This document shows positions 1 to 9,321 of a stretch of DNA of 64,000 nucleotides, piece by piece (within the stretch, counting starts at the first letter, position 1; every line of letters begins with the position of its first letter). The notes beneath the pieces are model-generated. The model did no database searches and had not been told where the DNA came from. It worked only from the letters and a program-made list of their open reading frames with translations. Location: assembly GCA_016710625.1 (NCBI GenBank), contig JADJVK010000055.1:1-64000 (forward strand). Reading direction: 5' to 3'. The DNA is from Saprospiraceae bacterium. GTDB lineage: Bacteria; Bacteroidota; Bacteroidia; Chitinophagales; Saprospiraceae. Position numbers and translations under genes: made by a program.

Positions 1-107
1 AATCAGGACACTTTTGAACAGAACCAAAGGAAGTTTGGAATGATCTAATACGAAAGTTATGTGGATTACCGATAGAAAGGAATAGGATTGTAAATTGTAA
101 AAATTTA
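1..107. repeat. Dispersed non-coding repeat E, copy 1 (left edge)
   Basis: This stretch closely matches 3756-3862: both start with the same roughly 30 bases (AATC, A or G, GGACACTTTTGAACAG...) and stay similar for about 100 bases with small differences. No convincing ORF lies in either copy. Copy 1 touches the window edge and may extend further left. The two copies bracket the first three island genes, so they could mark the ends of an inserted segment, but no transposase or target duplication is visible. Confidence 0.7.
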
Positions 108-204
108 TGATTGATTAGTTGGTCATTATTGCTTTTTAAGAGTACTTTTTTCTTCAATACTAGATTAATACAATTCAAGTATCTATTTGTATATTTTAAT
201 GTAT

Positions 205-366
205 TTTTATATCTTCACAATAGAAATTTGAAGGTTTTTGTTCCCTATAGTCTGGCAGCAGCATTCGTTCAACTCGAAAAGTTGAAGATTGCTTTTGACT
301 TTATAGTTTATTTCCTTTTTTCGGAAAAGAGCAATATTCAACTTTCCTTTGTGTTAACAGCAATTT
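205..366 (+). repeat. Cassette-boundary repeat, copy A
   Basis: This is the longest of four related non-coding copies in the first 6.2 kb (others at 1592-1680, 4255-4335 and 6044-6192). Shared blocks are TATCTTCACAATAGAAATTTG, CTGGCAGCAG followed by ATTCGTT, a short TTCAACT/AGTTGAA hairpin, a CCTTTTTTCGG block and AACTTTCCTTTGTG. It ends immediately before the start codon at 368. A weak ORF at 111-368 covers it but resembles no protein and follows the repeat, so it is not called. Confidence 0.7.
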
Positions 367-367
367 G

Positions 368-1274
368 ATGAAAAATTATAATTTAAAAATATCGAGTAAT
401 TGGAAAATCCATAGGGATGAATTCTATGATATTGACCCATTTGATAAATCAATTTCGGATAATGAAAAATTACTAAACGTATTCTACCAGGAAGAATTAT
501 TGCTTCTAAATAATGGTGAATACTATATTGACCTTGGCTGGTATGGTGGAAATCAAAATGGACATTACAAACTTTATCTGTATAAAGGCGAAAATTGGCA
601 CAACTGTCAACTATTAGAAAAGTTCAGCACAATTGAATATCAATTTTTAACTAAATCGATTAATACAATTGCAAGAAATGTTGATGATAAATTTTATGAT
701 AAAATAGACACAAATTGTGGATCAATAGATGAATTCTCATCAAATGAATTAGTATCTAAATTTCAAATCACACATTCAATATTAAAACATCCAGATAAAA
801 TACTTGCATTAGAGTTTTACTTGAAATCTAATAAAAACGACAATGAAGGTGATTCTTGGTTTTTTGGACACAACCCAAATATTGAAAATCATTTATTGAG
901 TTTAACAGAACAAGATTCAATCAAACTTCAAACAGAAATATTTAATTGGAATGAATTTGAAAAGTTCAAAATAGCAGATCCAATTTCAGATACTAAAAAC
1001 AAATACATTGATGGTCATTACATTTATGGAAAAATATTCCTATCAATAGATGATTTTGAAAAACTTGAGTATTTAATCCAAAATTTGGTTGTGATAGTTT
1101 GGGGAGCCAAGAAAAAGACCAATTGAATTTTACTTTGAAATTCTCAATAAGTTAAGAGTAAAGCGCTTAAATAAACAATTGGATAATAGATACAATCATT
1201 TAATAGGCATAATTGAAAGAAAAATTGAAAAAGAAAAAGCTGATAACAATGTACATGAAGATAATGTCGGCTAA
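368..1274 (+). CDS. Hypothetical protein, possibly immunity-like (one frameshift)
   Basis: The ATG at 368 directly follows boundary repeat A. The first frame stops at 1126 after 252 residues. A second frame then continues at coding quality for about 50 codons (SQEKDQLNFYFEILNKL..., ending ...NNVHEDNVG) to a stop at 1272-1274, so a one-base shift near 1086-1100 is likely. No signal peptide or membrane segment is seen. The N-terminal part is acidic and aromatic, with a DLGWYGG-type stretch near residue 58. That general look recalls immunity proteins paired with polymorphic toxins, but this is only an impression. I do not recognise the family. There is no partner gene beside it; it stands alone between two boundary repeats. 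Confidence 0.6.
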
Positions 1275-1591
1275 ACTCCGCCATTCCGCATGTACTAGAC
1301 GCTGAACAAACCTTAATCACATTATCTTGACAATCTGTTAGTTATATGATATTTGAAGGATTTTTTCTAGAATATTTGTGTTATTTTTTATTTAAAAAAA
1401 ATAATTGTGATGACACAAATGGAACTTGAAAAAATGGTCGGAAGAAGAATTTCGATTGTTTATGGCCCTTAAAAATTTCACTAAAATAATATTTGAAAAA
1501 ATACTTTATCTTGGTAGTTATTCCCATCATATAACTCTTTATTCAATATTTGTTGGAACAATAAAAATCATTTACTTATTTTAATGATAAT
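1275..1591. other. Non-coding spacer in the left island
   Basis: There is no ORF of coding quality on either strand. The segment is AT-rich apart from a short GC-richer patch (CGGCTAAACTCCGCCATTCCGC around 1267-1288) and passes directly into boundary repeat B. No promoter or strong hairpin stands out. Confidence 0.5.
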
Positions 1592-1680
1592 TTTATATCT
1601 TCACAATAGAAATTTGAATGATAGCATTTACCAATAATCTGGCAGCAGGATTTGTTTAGCTTTCCTTTGTATTATGAGCA
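1592..1680 (+). repeat. Cassette-boundary repeat, copy B (internally deleted)
   Basis: It carries the same TATCTTCACAATAGAAATTTG block and the CTGGCAGCAGGATT block as copies A and C. It then jumps directly to the terminal CTTTCCTTTGT block, so about 60 bases of the middle are missing. Like copy A it ends just upstream of a start codon (1694). Confidence 0.7.
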
Positions 1681-1693
1681 ATAAAAATTAAAT

Positions 1694-2169
1694 ATGTATA
1701 AAATAATAAGCATAATACTTTTAACAATTCATATTCCATTTTTTATAATGGGTCAAAATGATGAAGCAATCGATATTCAAGTTGATAAAATTGACTCAAA
1801 CTCGAATTCGGAAATTCAAAAATTTCACAAAAAATTTAATTCATATATTGAATCTAAAGAGAAGGGCTTAACTAAAATAAAGTTAAAAGAAGAAAATATG
1901 ATTAATAATTTCATTGTTTTTTCTACAGATGGATTAATTATGAAAGATTTTGAAATTCACACTACTGAATCATGTAAAAAGCAAATTTTACAATGCCGAC
2001 CTAAACCAACAAGTAATAAAAGTATTCAGTCTTATTGGATATTTTTTCAATGGAAAGTCAAGTAAATAAAAATGAACTAATTAATATACTTGAATTCTTA
2101 AGAAAAGAAAATATTGAATATCAATTTGGCAAAGAAGATGAAATTATTGCAAAAATGAACAAAAAATAA
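1694..2169 (+). CDS. Hypothetical secreted protein (probable frameshift)
   Basis: The N-terminus is a typical Sec signal peptide (MYKIISIILLTIHIPFFIMGQ, cleavage likely near residue 21), followed by a Lys/Asp/Ser-rich domain. The first frame stops at 2065. Another frame carries a further 39 codons from MESQVNKNELINILEFL to a TAA at 2167-2169, and the switch falls at a run of six T at 2042-2047. I read this as one gene of about 157 residues with a homopolymer error, though two small ORFs are possible. The family is not recognised. It is a solitary gene behind boundary repeat B. Confidence 0.5.
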
Positions 2170-2264
2170 ATCACAGATGAGAACATTGCACTGGACTGAC
2201 TGAATAGTTATCGCTTTGTCCGTGACCAGTGCTGGATTGTTAACAGCCATTTAAAACAGAAGAC

Positions 2265-3689
2265 ATGAAACAATTTATTATCACCTTATTAATTATTACA
2301 AGACTTGTAAGTTCTTGTTCAAAAAATGAAAAGTCAGTATTTTTAATAGCAGACAATGTTGAAGGGCTGACAACTAAAGCAGACGTATCTATTAATGGAT
2401 TTGAAATAGGACAAGTAAAAGAAATTAAATTAGACAAAAACGGGAAGGTTATAATAGAACTTGGCCTTCACAAAGAAATTAAAATACCAACTGACTCAAA
2501 ATTTGAAATTGAGAATCGGGGCCTTCTTGGTACTAAAGGAATATCTATTTCTCTTGGAAAGAGTAAAACTTATTTTTCATTAAACGATACAATAACTGTG
2601 ACTAATGAAGAAACACTATTACTATCAGATTCATTGAAAACAAAAGTTCAAGACTTTTTTGAAAACATAATTGGGTCGAAACAAAGAGATTCAATTCTAA
2701 TTGAGCTTAGACGACTTAATAAAAACTTAGAAGAACAAAGCATGACAGATAACAAAACGGCTGCTTTCAGAACATTTTCAATAAACGGGATTTCTTGCTC
2801 CGCAGACAGTTTTGTGGCTAAAGGAAGTTCTATTCACAGTAACAACATTTGTACAAAAAATTCAGACCTTCTACATACTATTAACTATTGGCTTCAAATT
2901 TATAAAAAACTCTATTACATTTTTTGCTTAACTATATTTCTTTGTTGCTGTAAGACAGAACATTCTGACAATCAAGCAAAATCGAATGATATTGAATATT
3001 TTAAAATCAAAAATTTTATTGAACCAAATCAATTTGAGCAAGAAGTACCAACAAAACAAATTTCAATTTCAGACATTACAAAAAAATATTCAGACTCTGA
3101 CAGTTTATTCATATTTGATACTTATAAAATTTATGCTGGGAATATAAATGGTGTACAAATCAGACTTTATCAAAATACAGATTCAACAACGATAATTTAT
3201 CAAAAAATTAAAAGCAATTGGTACAAAACTGACATAATAAATTATCCTATTGCAAAAGTTAATAAAACTGATTTGAACGGAGACAATAGACTAGATTTAG
3301 TAGTTACTTACTATTTTACTGGTTCTGGTGGCAACTCAGAAATTTTTTCTCTTATATTCCAACCGTTGAAAAATTTATTTAGTCATAACGAATTTTTCGA
3401 CTTGCCAAATATAAAATATGATAAAAAAAGAAAACTAATTTTATCCTCATGGTGGTCTGGAGTAAGTCACCCACAAGAAAAAATGACTTATAAAATATCT
3501 GGCGACAGCTTAACTTTTAACGAAGGGATAACTTTTGAACCTGACGAAAGGACAAACGGAAAGACTTCAAAAATAGAAGTTTACAAAATGAATCAAAACA
3601 ATAGGAAAATAGTAAAAACAATTAATGGAGAATCAGATAAATTATTTGAAATTTTCACAAAATATCTGTGGGACACATCAGAAGATTGA
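2265..3689 (+). CDS. MlaD/MCE-domain lipoprotein joined to a second lipoprotein
   Basis: One 474-residue ORF contains what look like two proteins. Residues 1-160 are an MCE-family lipoprotein: a lipobox near Cys18 (RLVSSC), then the MCE domain with the NVEGLTTKADVSINGFEIGQV signature seen in MlaD-type lipid-transport substrate-binding proteins. It has no long coiled coil, so it is short for the family. Residues 161-212 are low-quality sequence rich in Ser and Asn. From about residue 213 (YKKLYYIFCLTIFLCCCK) a second lipoprotein signal begins, followed by about 235 residues of a secreted protein with a DLNGDNRLD Ca-binding-like motif like those of FG-GAP or VCBS proteins. The fusion is probably accidental: either two cassettes joined or a stop codon lost. 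No Mla permease or ATPase is nearby. Confidence 0.6.
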   Translation: MKQFIITLLIITRLVSSCSKNEKSVFLIADNVEGLTTKADVSINGFEIGQVKEIKLDKNGKVIIELGLHKEIKIPTDSKFEIENRGLLGTKGISISLGKSKTYFSLNDTITVTNEETLLLSDSLKTKVQDFFENIIGSKQRDSILIELRRLNKNLEEQSMTDNKTAAFRTFSINGISCSADSFVAKGSSIHSNNICTKNSDLLHTINYWLQIYKKLYYIFCLTIFLCCCKTEHSDNQAKSNDIEYFKIKNFIEPNQFEQEVPTKQISISDITKKYSDSDSLFIFDTYKIYAGNINGVQIRLYQNTDSTTIIYQKIKSNWYKTDIINYPIAKVNKTDLNGDNRLDLVVTYYFTGSGGNSEIFSLIFQPLKNLFSHNEFFDLPNIKYDKKRKLILSSWWSGVSHPQEKMTYKISGDSLTFNEGITFEPDERTNGKTSKIEVYKMNQNNRKIVKTINGESDKLFEIFTKYLWDTSED

Positions 3690-3747
3690 AAAAAGTTACT
3701 GCCAACATATAAGTTTTTGTCGTGGCTGCAAGCCTCCCGAATGATGA

Positions 3748-3763
3748 TCCCGATCAATCGGGA
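3748..3763. repeat. Short perfect inverted repeat TCCCGAT-CA-ATCGGGA
   Basis: This 7-bp stem with a 2-base centre sits exactly at the left border of repeat E copy 2. It has no T-tract on the plus strand, so it is a weak terminator candidate. Its position at the repeat border makes an end-recognition role possible. Confidence 0.5.
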
Positions 3764-3862
3764 CACTTTTGAACAGAACCAAAGTTAGTTTGAAATAAAC
3801 GAATACGATAGTTATAAGTTTAATGTATAGAAAAGTATGGAATAGTAAACTGTAATTATTCA
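3756..3862. repeat. Dispersed non-coding repeat E, copy 2
   Basis: This is the second copy of the sequence at 1-107, matching through the block GGACACTTTTGAACAGAACC and downstream with scattered differences. It lies between the MCE/lipoprotein ORF and the HicB-like gene. A short open segment follows at 3852-3932 (…KAKPYQVKQVRELILKYS), which could be the tail of a lost gene. Confidence 0.7.
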
Positions 3863-3945
3863 ATCGAAAGGCAACAAAGCAAAACCCTATCAAGTTAAAC
3901 AAGTCAGAGAATTAATTCTTAAATATTCTTTAAATTCATAAGTAG

Positions 3946-4161
3946 ATGGATAATATAAAATATGAGCTAATTATATACTGGAGTGAATCCGATGAATCAT
4001 TTATTGTTGAAGTTCCTGAATTGGCGGGATGCAAAGCTGATGGAGAAACTTACGAAGAAGCAATAGCAAATGTAAAATTGGTTATTAACGATTGGATAGA
4101 AACGGCTTTAGCATTAGGAAGGAATATCCCAAAACCCAAAGGGAAACTAATGTTTGCATAG
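3946..4161 (+). CDS. HicB-family (UPF0150) protein, antitoxin-like
   Basis: The 71-residue protein has the compact HicB fold signature: YELIIYWSESDESFIVEVPEL, then AGCKADGETYEEAIANV and a helix ending in KPKGK. HicB normally neutralises the HicA mRNA-cleaving toxin and represses its own operon. This one lacks the C-terminal DNA-binding extension, and no HicA gene is seen on either side (HicA is about 60 residues with a dsRBD fold). It is therefore an orphan antitoxin, a solitary HicB-like regulator, or the survivor of a pair whose toxin was lost at the repeat E border just upstream. The family assignment is firm; the role is not. Confidence 0.75.
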   Translation: MDNIKYELIIYWSESDESFIVEVPELAGCKADGETYEEAIANVKLVINDWIETALALGRNIPKPKGKLMFA

Positions 4162-4254
4162 AAAAAACAATAACAATGTATTGAATGACAGACTTGTTAT
4201 CGCTGCAATCGATTCTATTACTAACTGTCGTTCCAAGCAATTACAAATTAAGAT

Positions 4255-4335
4255 TTCGATGCTTAAGACATTATGTTTTCTTTCCTTTTTCGGTAGGGGC
4301 AATATTTCAATATTTATTTTTTTACTTGCCATTTT
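4255..4335 (+). repeat. Cassette-boundary repeat, copy D (partial)
   Basis: Only the central part of the A/C repeat is present, including TTTCTTTCCTTTTTCGGTAG and GGGGCAATATT. A hairpin TTGCCA-TTT-TGGCAA follows at 4327-4341, just before the next gene at 4359. Small ORFs on both strands here are repeat shadows. Confidence 0.55.
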
Positions 4336-4358
4336 GGCAACAACTTACATAATTCAAA

Positions 4359-5018
4359 ATGACAGATTTAACAAAGTTACTTACCGATATTTCAAATCGT
4401 AAAGTTGAACAGAATAATTTACAAATTGCTTTTGATGAAATAGCAGTTAGGTTACTTAGGCATGTAAAAATTGTAAAGCCAAAAGAACATTTTCATTTAA
4501 GGGAAATAGAGTTTTACTTTTATGACAAGGAAAACCATCCCGACCCATACACCCATAAAAACAAACGACAATTGGAATTTGGAGAATGGTATTTTCATCG
4601 ATTTAATAAAGACAAATCAACTTTTCTAAAGAATAACAGAAATGGGCTTGACATTACATTTGGTAATAAAGTAGAAAACATCTTTGGTGGTATTCTAATC
4701 CGAAAAATTCAAAACACAGAAACCAAAGAGTTAATTGTTGGCATTAATAAAGTTGCAAGAAAACTTATTGAAAATATTGACGATGAAAATGTTAATGAAA
4801 TAGCATTAGGCATTGGACAAAAAGCATTTGACAAAAACCAACTTTTACACCTTGAATTTGATGACAATAATTCTTCAACAGCAATTTTTAGAACTCAAAG
4901 AAATGGCTTGACATTTAAAGAAGATGAATTATCAAAAAATTATTTTAAAATCGCTTATTGTTATTACAACCATAATTTGAATGTTTCTGAAATTATTGAA
5001 GTTAGACCTGCTGTATGA
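4359..5018 (+). CDS. Hypothetical protein, possibly 3-methyladenine DNA glycosylase-like
   Basis: The 219-residue protein is soluble, without a signal peptide. The arrangement of an early LREIEFYFYD strand with an HPDPYTHKN loop, then GLDITFGN and GGILIRKI, resembles the layout of MPG/AAG-type 3-methyladenine glycosylases (a catalytic-loop E/H region, then a GVLIRAL-like strand). Sequence similarity is weak and the usual tyrosine-rich YGMH segment is absent, so I treat this as a structural guess. It overlaps the next gene by 4 bp (ATGA), so the two are translationally coupled and probably act together. It sits behind boundary repeat D. Confidence 0.55.
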   Translation: MTDLTKLLTDISNRKVEQNNLQIAFDEIAVRLLRHVKIVKPKEHFHLREIEFYFYDKENHPDPYTHKNKRQLEFGEWYFHRFNKDKSTFLKNNRNGLDITFGNKVENIFGGILIRKIQNTETKELIVGINKVARKLIENIDDENVNEIALGIGQKAFDKNQLLHLEFDDNNSSTAIFRTQRNGLTFKEDELSKNYFKIAYCYYNHNLNVSEIIEVRPAV

Positions 5019-5870
5019 TACCTGATAACAAAACAAACTTTCTTTATTTAGCAGACACCTTGCCTAAAAAATATCCAAATTTTTATGCAAGGTTTGAAAA
5101 CCTGCTTAATGACTGTAAAATCAATTTCAAATTATTACCAAAAACAAAAGATGTTTGGGCTGTTGATTATATGCCCATACAAATTGACATAAATAAATTT
5201 GTTCGGTTTGTTTACAATCCAATTTATTTACAATCGAAAAAATATTTAAAGACCATCTCTGATGTTGATAAAATTTGTGATCTTATCGGAATTGAAACAA
5301 TAAAATCAAACATCATTATTGACGGAGGAAACGTAACTAAAACAACAGACAAGGTTATTATGACCGACCGAATTTTTAAAGACAATCCAACATTTGAACG
5401 CAAAGAATTGATTAAGGAATTACTAGAGCATTTTCAAATTGATAAACTTTTTTTTGTACCAGAACAACCAAAAGACTTTACAGGACATTCAGATGGAATG
5501 GTTCGCTTTATCGACGAGCAAACAGTAATTATAAATGACTACAAAGGAGAGAAAGAAGAATTTAGTAGAGCTTTTGAAATTGCAATTCACAACACAGGAC
5601 TTGACTACATTAAAATTCCTTACAACCCTTACAAAAACAAAAGTTATAATCAAGCAAATGGCGACTACATCAACTATTTGCAAATGGAAAACTCAATATT
5701 CATCCCAACATTTGGAATTGAAGAAGACGAGCAAGTTGTCTAAACAGTTTGAACAAATTTTTAATGGACAAAACATAAGGACTATCGAAAGTAATGAATT
5801 AGCTAATGACGGTGGAATACTGAACTGCATAACTTGGAATATAAAAACTGACAAACCAAACTTTAAGTAA
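5015..5870 (+). CDS. Agmatine deiminase/peptidylarginine deiminase family (frameshift at 5741)
   Basis: This enzyme of the guanidino-group hydrolase (GME) superfamily would hydrolyse agmatine or a related guanidine. Visible motifs in order are DVWAVDYMPIQ (substrate-site Asp; the usual RD is VD here), IIIDGGNV, the catalytic GHSDGMVRFID, NGDYINYLQMENSIFIPTFG, and in the next frame NDGGILNCIT, which carries the nucleophilic Cys. The first frame stops at 5741-5743. Removing one T (GTC-T-AAA-CAG) restores VVKQFEQIFNG and all active-site motifs. The reconstructed length of about 284 residues is short for the family (about 340-370). It is coupled by overlap to the glycosylase-like gene upstream. 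Confidence 0.8.
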
Positions 5871-6043
5871 TAACATTGATATCTATTACTTAACCATGAC
5901 CTCAGGATAAGAGTTATATTTATTAAAAAAAAAATCATAATTTATTAAAATACCTACGTAATAATTTATTTATCAGCTAAATAAATTTTATTTTGTGGCA
6001 ACAACTAAGGAAAAAATCATCAACAAAAAGATATATAATAATT

Positions 6044-6192
6044 TTTATATCTTCACAATAGAAATTTGAATGATAGCATTTACCAATAATTTGGCAGCAG
6101 GATTCGTTTAACTTGAAAGTTGACTACTGCTAATGACATTAGGTTTCAAACCTTTTTTTTGGTAGGGGCAAACTTTAACTTTCCTTTGTGTT
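6044..6192 (+). repeat. Cassette-boundary repeat, copy C
   Basis: This nearly full-length copy has the order TTATATCTTCACAATAGAAA, TTGGCAGCAGGATTCG, AACTTGAAAGTTGA, TTTTTTTTGGTAGGGGCAAA and AACTTTCCTTTGTG. It resembles copy B in its first half and copy A in its second. It ends about 29 bases before the kinase start. The preceding spacer from 5871 is AT-rich with no gene. Confidence 0.7.
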
Positions 6193-6220
6193 TTGTCTCA
6201 AACATAAAAAGACTACTAAA

Positions 6221-7553
6221 ATGCTTAAAAGATTTTTAGATCACATTAAAAAATGCAATAATACAATTTCACTGACGTTGGGAGAAATCAAATTGATAAA
6301 AACCCTTGGACAAGGTGGAAATGGAATTGTATATAGCGGTAAAATTTTGGACAAAAATATTGCTTTGAAATTTTTGATATCCGATGCAACAGGTAATACT
6401 TTAGAAACCAAAACTAAAAGATTTTTAGCTGAATACTTCAATATCGTTACAGTTGATAACTCAAGTGGTATTGTAAAGTACATTGACTACGACATTTTAC
6501 ATTTTAATGATTTAGAAGGTGATGTAATTATTCCAGTAATATTGATGAAAGAATACAAATCATCACTTAAAAAAATTTCACCAATAAAGGATAGTAAAGT
6601 TTTTATTGCTCTATTTAACTTCCTAATAAATACCATAGAAAAGATTCATAATTACGGTATTATACATCGAGACATAAAACCTGAAAACATTCTGGTTGAC
6701 GATAATAATAATTTAGTTCTTGCAGACTTTGGTATAGCTAGCTATAACCCTGAAATTTTTAGCATTAGAGCAGAAACCGGTAAAAATGATAGAATAGGAA
6801 ACAGATTATTTTCTGCTCCTGAGCAAGAAACTTCTGGTATAGATGCTCATCCAACAATGGATATTTATGCAATCGGACAAATAATGCATTGGTTAGTTTA
6901 TTCAGAACCTCATCGTGGAACGAATAGAAAGCAGATATCTTTATGTTTTCCAGATTTAGTAATATATGATAATATTATCGAACGATGTTTATCAAACGAT
7001 TATCAGAATAGATATCAATCAATTAATGAAATAAGAGAACATTTAAAAAGTTTGTTATCAAGTGAAAAAAATATTTGGCAATACATCTACAAATTTGGAA
7101 AAATTCTATCAGAAAATTACCCAAAAAATGAGATTGGAATAGTACACTCAAACAATTTGAAAAGAATTGACAACTTATTTCAATCGCTAAAAGATAATGA
7201 AGAAGTGTTTGAAAATCATTTGTGGTGGAGTAAAGGTACAAGTGATAATCCTTTTAAATTAACTCATAAAGGAGAAGGAAGGGCATTTTAACTCGAATGA
7301 AATAAGCATTGAAGAAATTTGGATTCATTATGATTTTAGTTTATACAATGACTTTATAATAGTACACTTCAAAAAAGGTGAGCCATTTATTTTAGGTGGC
7401 AAGTTGCAATACTACAATATATTCGTAGATGATAAATACGAAATAACTTATAGCGAATACAGCAATAAAAGAGCAGAAATAAATGATGAAATAATAAATT
7501 TAAATGACCATAAAGTCGAGTTTATTAAAAGAGAAGAGGAAGAAGGATTTTAA
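6221..7553 (+). CDS. Serine/threonine protein kinase with extra C-terminal domain (frameshift near 7282)
   Basis: This is a Hanks-type kinase. The glycine loop is GQGGNGIVYSG, followed by the ATP-binding Lys in NIALKFL, the catalytic loop IIHRDIKPENIL and DFG in LADFGIA, with SAPEQ in place of APE. The kinase domain covers roughly residues 15-275. ATG at 6221 is preferred over the TTG/GTG-type start at 6188, which lies inside boundary repeat C. The first frame ends at 7291 (...KGEGRAF). A second frame continues coherently from GHFNSNEISIEEIWIHYDF to 7553, so a one-base insertion in the GGG at 7281-7283 is likely. The tail is a separate alpha/beta domain of unknown function with no membrane segment. 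Soluble kinases of this shape occur in mobile or defence settings, but no partner is visible. Confidence 0.75.
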
Positions 7554-7802
7554 TAATCTCTACTTGTTATCATTGTGCAATAAGGACCGCAAACAACAAT
7601 GCAGTAATAGAATTTATGGAAAGCTAAAAAAATACTAAGGGGAAAATTGACATTGAACAATTTCAAGAATTTAAATTTAAAATTCGAGAACATAAACATA
7701 GCAAAGTAGAAATGTCCCTATAATTATTGTACAACTGTAATAATTTACATTTCAGCCAAATAAGTAATAATTCAGCTAAACATTAGGGCAAAAAATTCAA
7801 AT

Positions 7803-9236
7803 CTAAAACTGCTGTTTCAATAAATAAGGTCTTTCGTTTTCTAATTTAATTATCAACTCTCCAAACAAAGTATTTGCCCATGCAAACCATTTTCTAGTGA
7901 ACTTATCGGCGTTGTCTTTGTGGAAACTTTCGTGCATAAAACCAGTTTTTGCATGAGTTCGCTTTAGTGTTTGTAGGCTTTGGATGATTTCAGAATCCAT
8001 CGTACTAGTCAGTGCTCTCATTATCAAACTCATGGGCCAGATATAATCCATCCCAACATGTGGACCACCGATGCCTTCCGCCATTTTCCCTTTGAAAAAA
8101 TAAGGGTTCTGTTCGCTCCAAACAAAATTTCTGGTATTGTAATAAATGCGATCATCTAAAGCAATTGGATTCAAATAGGGCAAACCTAACAGATTGGGCA
8201 CATTGGCATCGTCCATGCAATAATAGTTCCCAAAACCATCCACTTCATAAGCATAGATGGCACCAAATTTTGGGTGTTTTATGATTCCATACTACTGAAT
8301 GCCATTATCTACTTCTGTCGCCAAATCCAAACATTGCTTTGCCAACCCACTACTATCTTTCATAAAATCCAGTATTTCCGCTACTTGTCTAAGGGAAGTT
8401 ACGGCAAAAATATTTGAGGGAATTAAATAGGGATACATCGTAGCATCATCCGAAGGACGAAAAATAGAAACAATCAATCCAGTATATTTAATGGGTGCTC
8501 CATAGCCACCACCAGCCGCCGTATCTGATTGCCATTGGGTGGTTCTCATGAATGAATATGGACCCTTATCTTTTTTTCGTTGTTGTTCCACAAAAGTCTG
8601 ATAAACAGATTGCATCGCTACTTTCCATTGTGCATCAAAAACGGATGTGTCGCCAGTCATTTTCCAATAATGATAAGCCAAACGAATGGGATAACAAAGG
8701 GAATCAATCTCCCATTTCCGTTCATGGAGCTCAGGAATCATTTTGGTGTGGTCACTTTTCCACTCACTTCCAGTTGGTCCTTCATTAAAGGCATTTGCAT
8801 AAGGATCGATATTTATACACTTCGTTTGTCTTCTGATAACTCCTTCTATTAATTTTTTTAGCGGCTCATCATCTTTACAGAACTTCAAATATGGAAAAAC
8901 CTGTGCACTGCTATCACTGAGCCACATCGCATCGATATCGCCAGTGATGACAAAGGTATCTGGCTTCCCGTCAACCATCTTGTGTCGAACAGTAGTGTCC
9001 AATGTGTTGGGAAAACAATTTTCGAACATCCAAGCCAATTCTTTGTCTTTTATGTTGGCTTTAACGGAAATGATCTTTTCTTCAATTTTTTTACTCATGA
9101 AATTCCTTTTGCTCATTTCGGGTCTTTTGCTTTCGAAATCAGCAACTTGTATCGTAGAAAAAGCAATATTTGGCAATACTGAAGCGCCTAAAGTAGCCAT
9201 GCTCATGTTTTTTACAAACTTTCTTCTTGAATTCAT
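7803..9236 (-). CDS. Glycoside hydrolase family 125 exo-alpha-mannosidase (in-frame TAG)
   Basis: It is predicted to remove alpha-1,6-linked mannose without a metal ion. The N-terminus is a twin-arginine-like export signal (MNSRRKFVKNMSMATLGAS), so the enzyme should be periplasmic or outer-membrane associated. Family blocks include WMFENCFPNTLDTTV, TGDIDAMWLSDSSAQVFPY, KMIPELHERKWEIDSLCYP, RPSDDATMYPYLIPSN and, near the end, DGFGNYYCMDDANVP with GIGGPHVGMDYIWP. The reading frame is continuous, but a TAG at 8292-8294 falls where Lys or Gln is expected (DNGIQ-x-YGIIKHPKFG). Ignoring it gives about 477 residues, close to the family norm. It is divergent from the pullulanase gene, with 85 bp between the starts. 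Confidence 0.85.
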
Positions 9237-9321
9237 TTTAAATAATATTGATATTAAAAGTAAATCTAATTTAAAATTTAATAATTTCGCCTATCAATCT
9301 GAAAATTATAATTTTTTAAAA

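Noticed and set aside
111..368. 85-residue ORF at the left edge
   Set aside because: It lies in boundary repeat A and has no protein-like composition.
5535..5870. Separate 111-residue gene
   Set aside because: Only its C-terminal third is protein-like and it is the frameshifted tail of the deiminase, carrying its catalytic Cys.
205..6192. Confident attC sites of an integron
   Set aside because: Short YYYAAC/GTTRRR-like pairs exist in the repeats, but the full two-simple-site structure could not be shown and no integrase is present.
8944..9321. Longer pullulanase starting at 8944
   Set aside because: That part is antisense to the GH125 gene; the signal peptide begins at ATG 9322.
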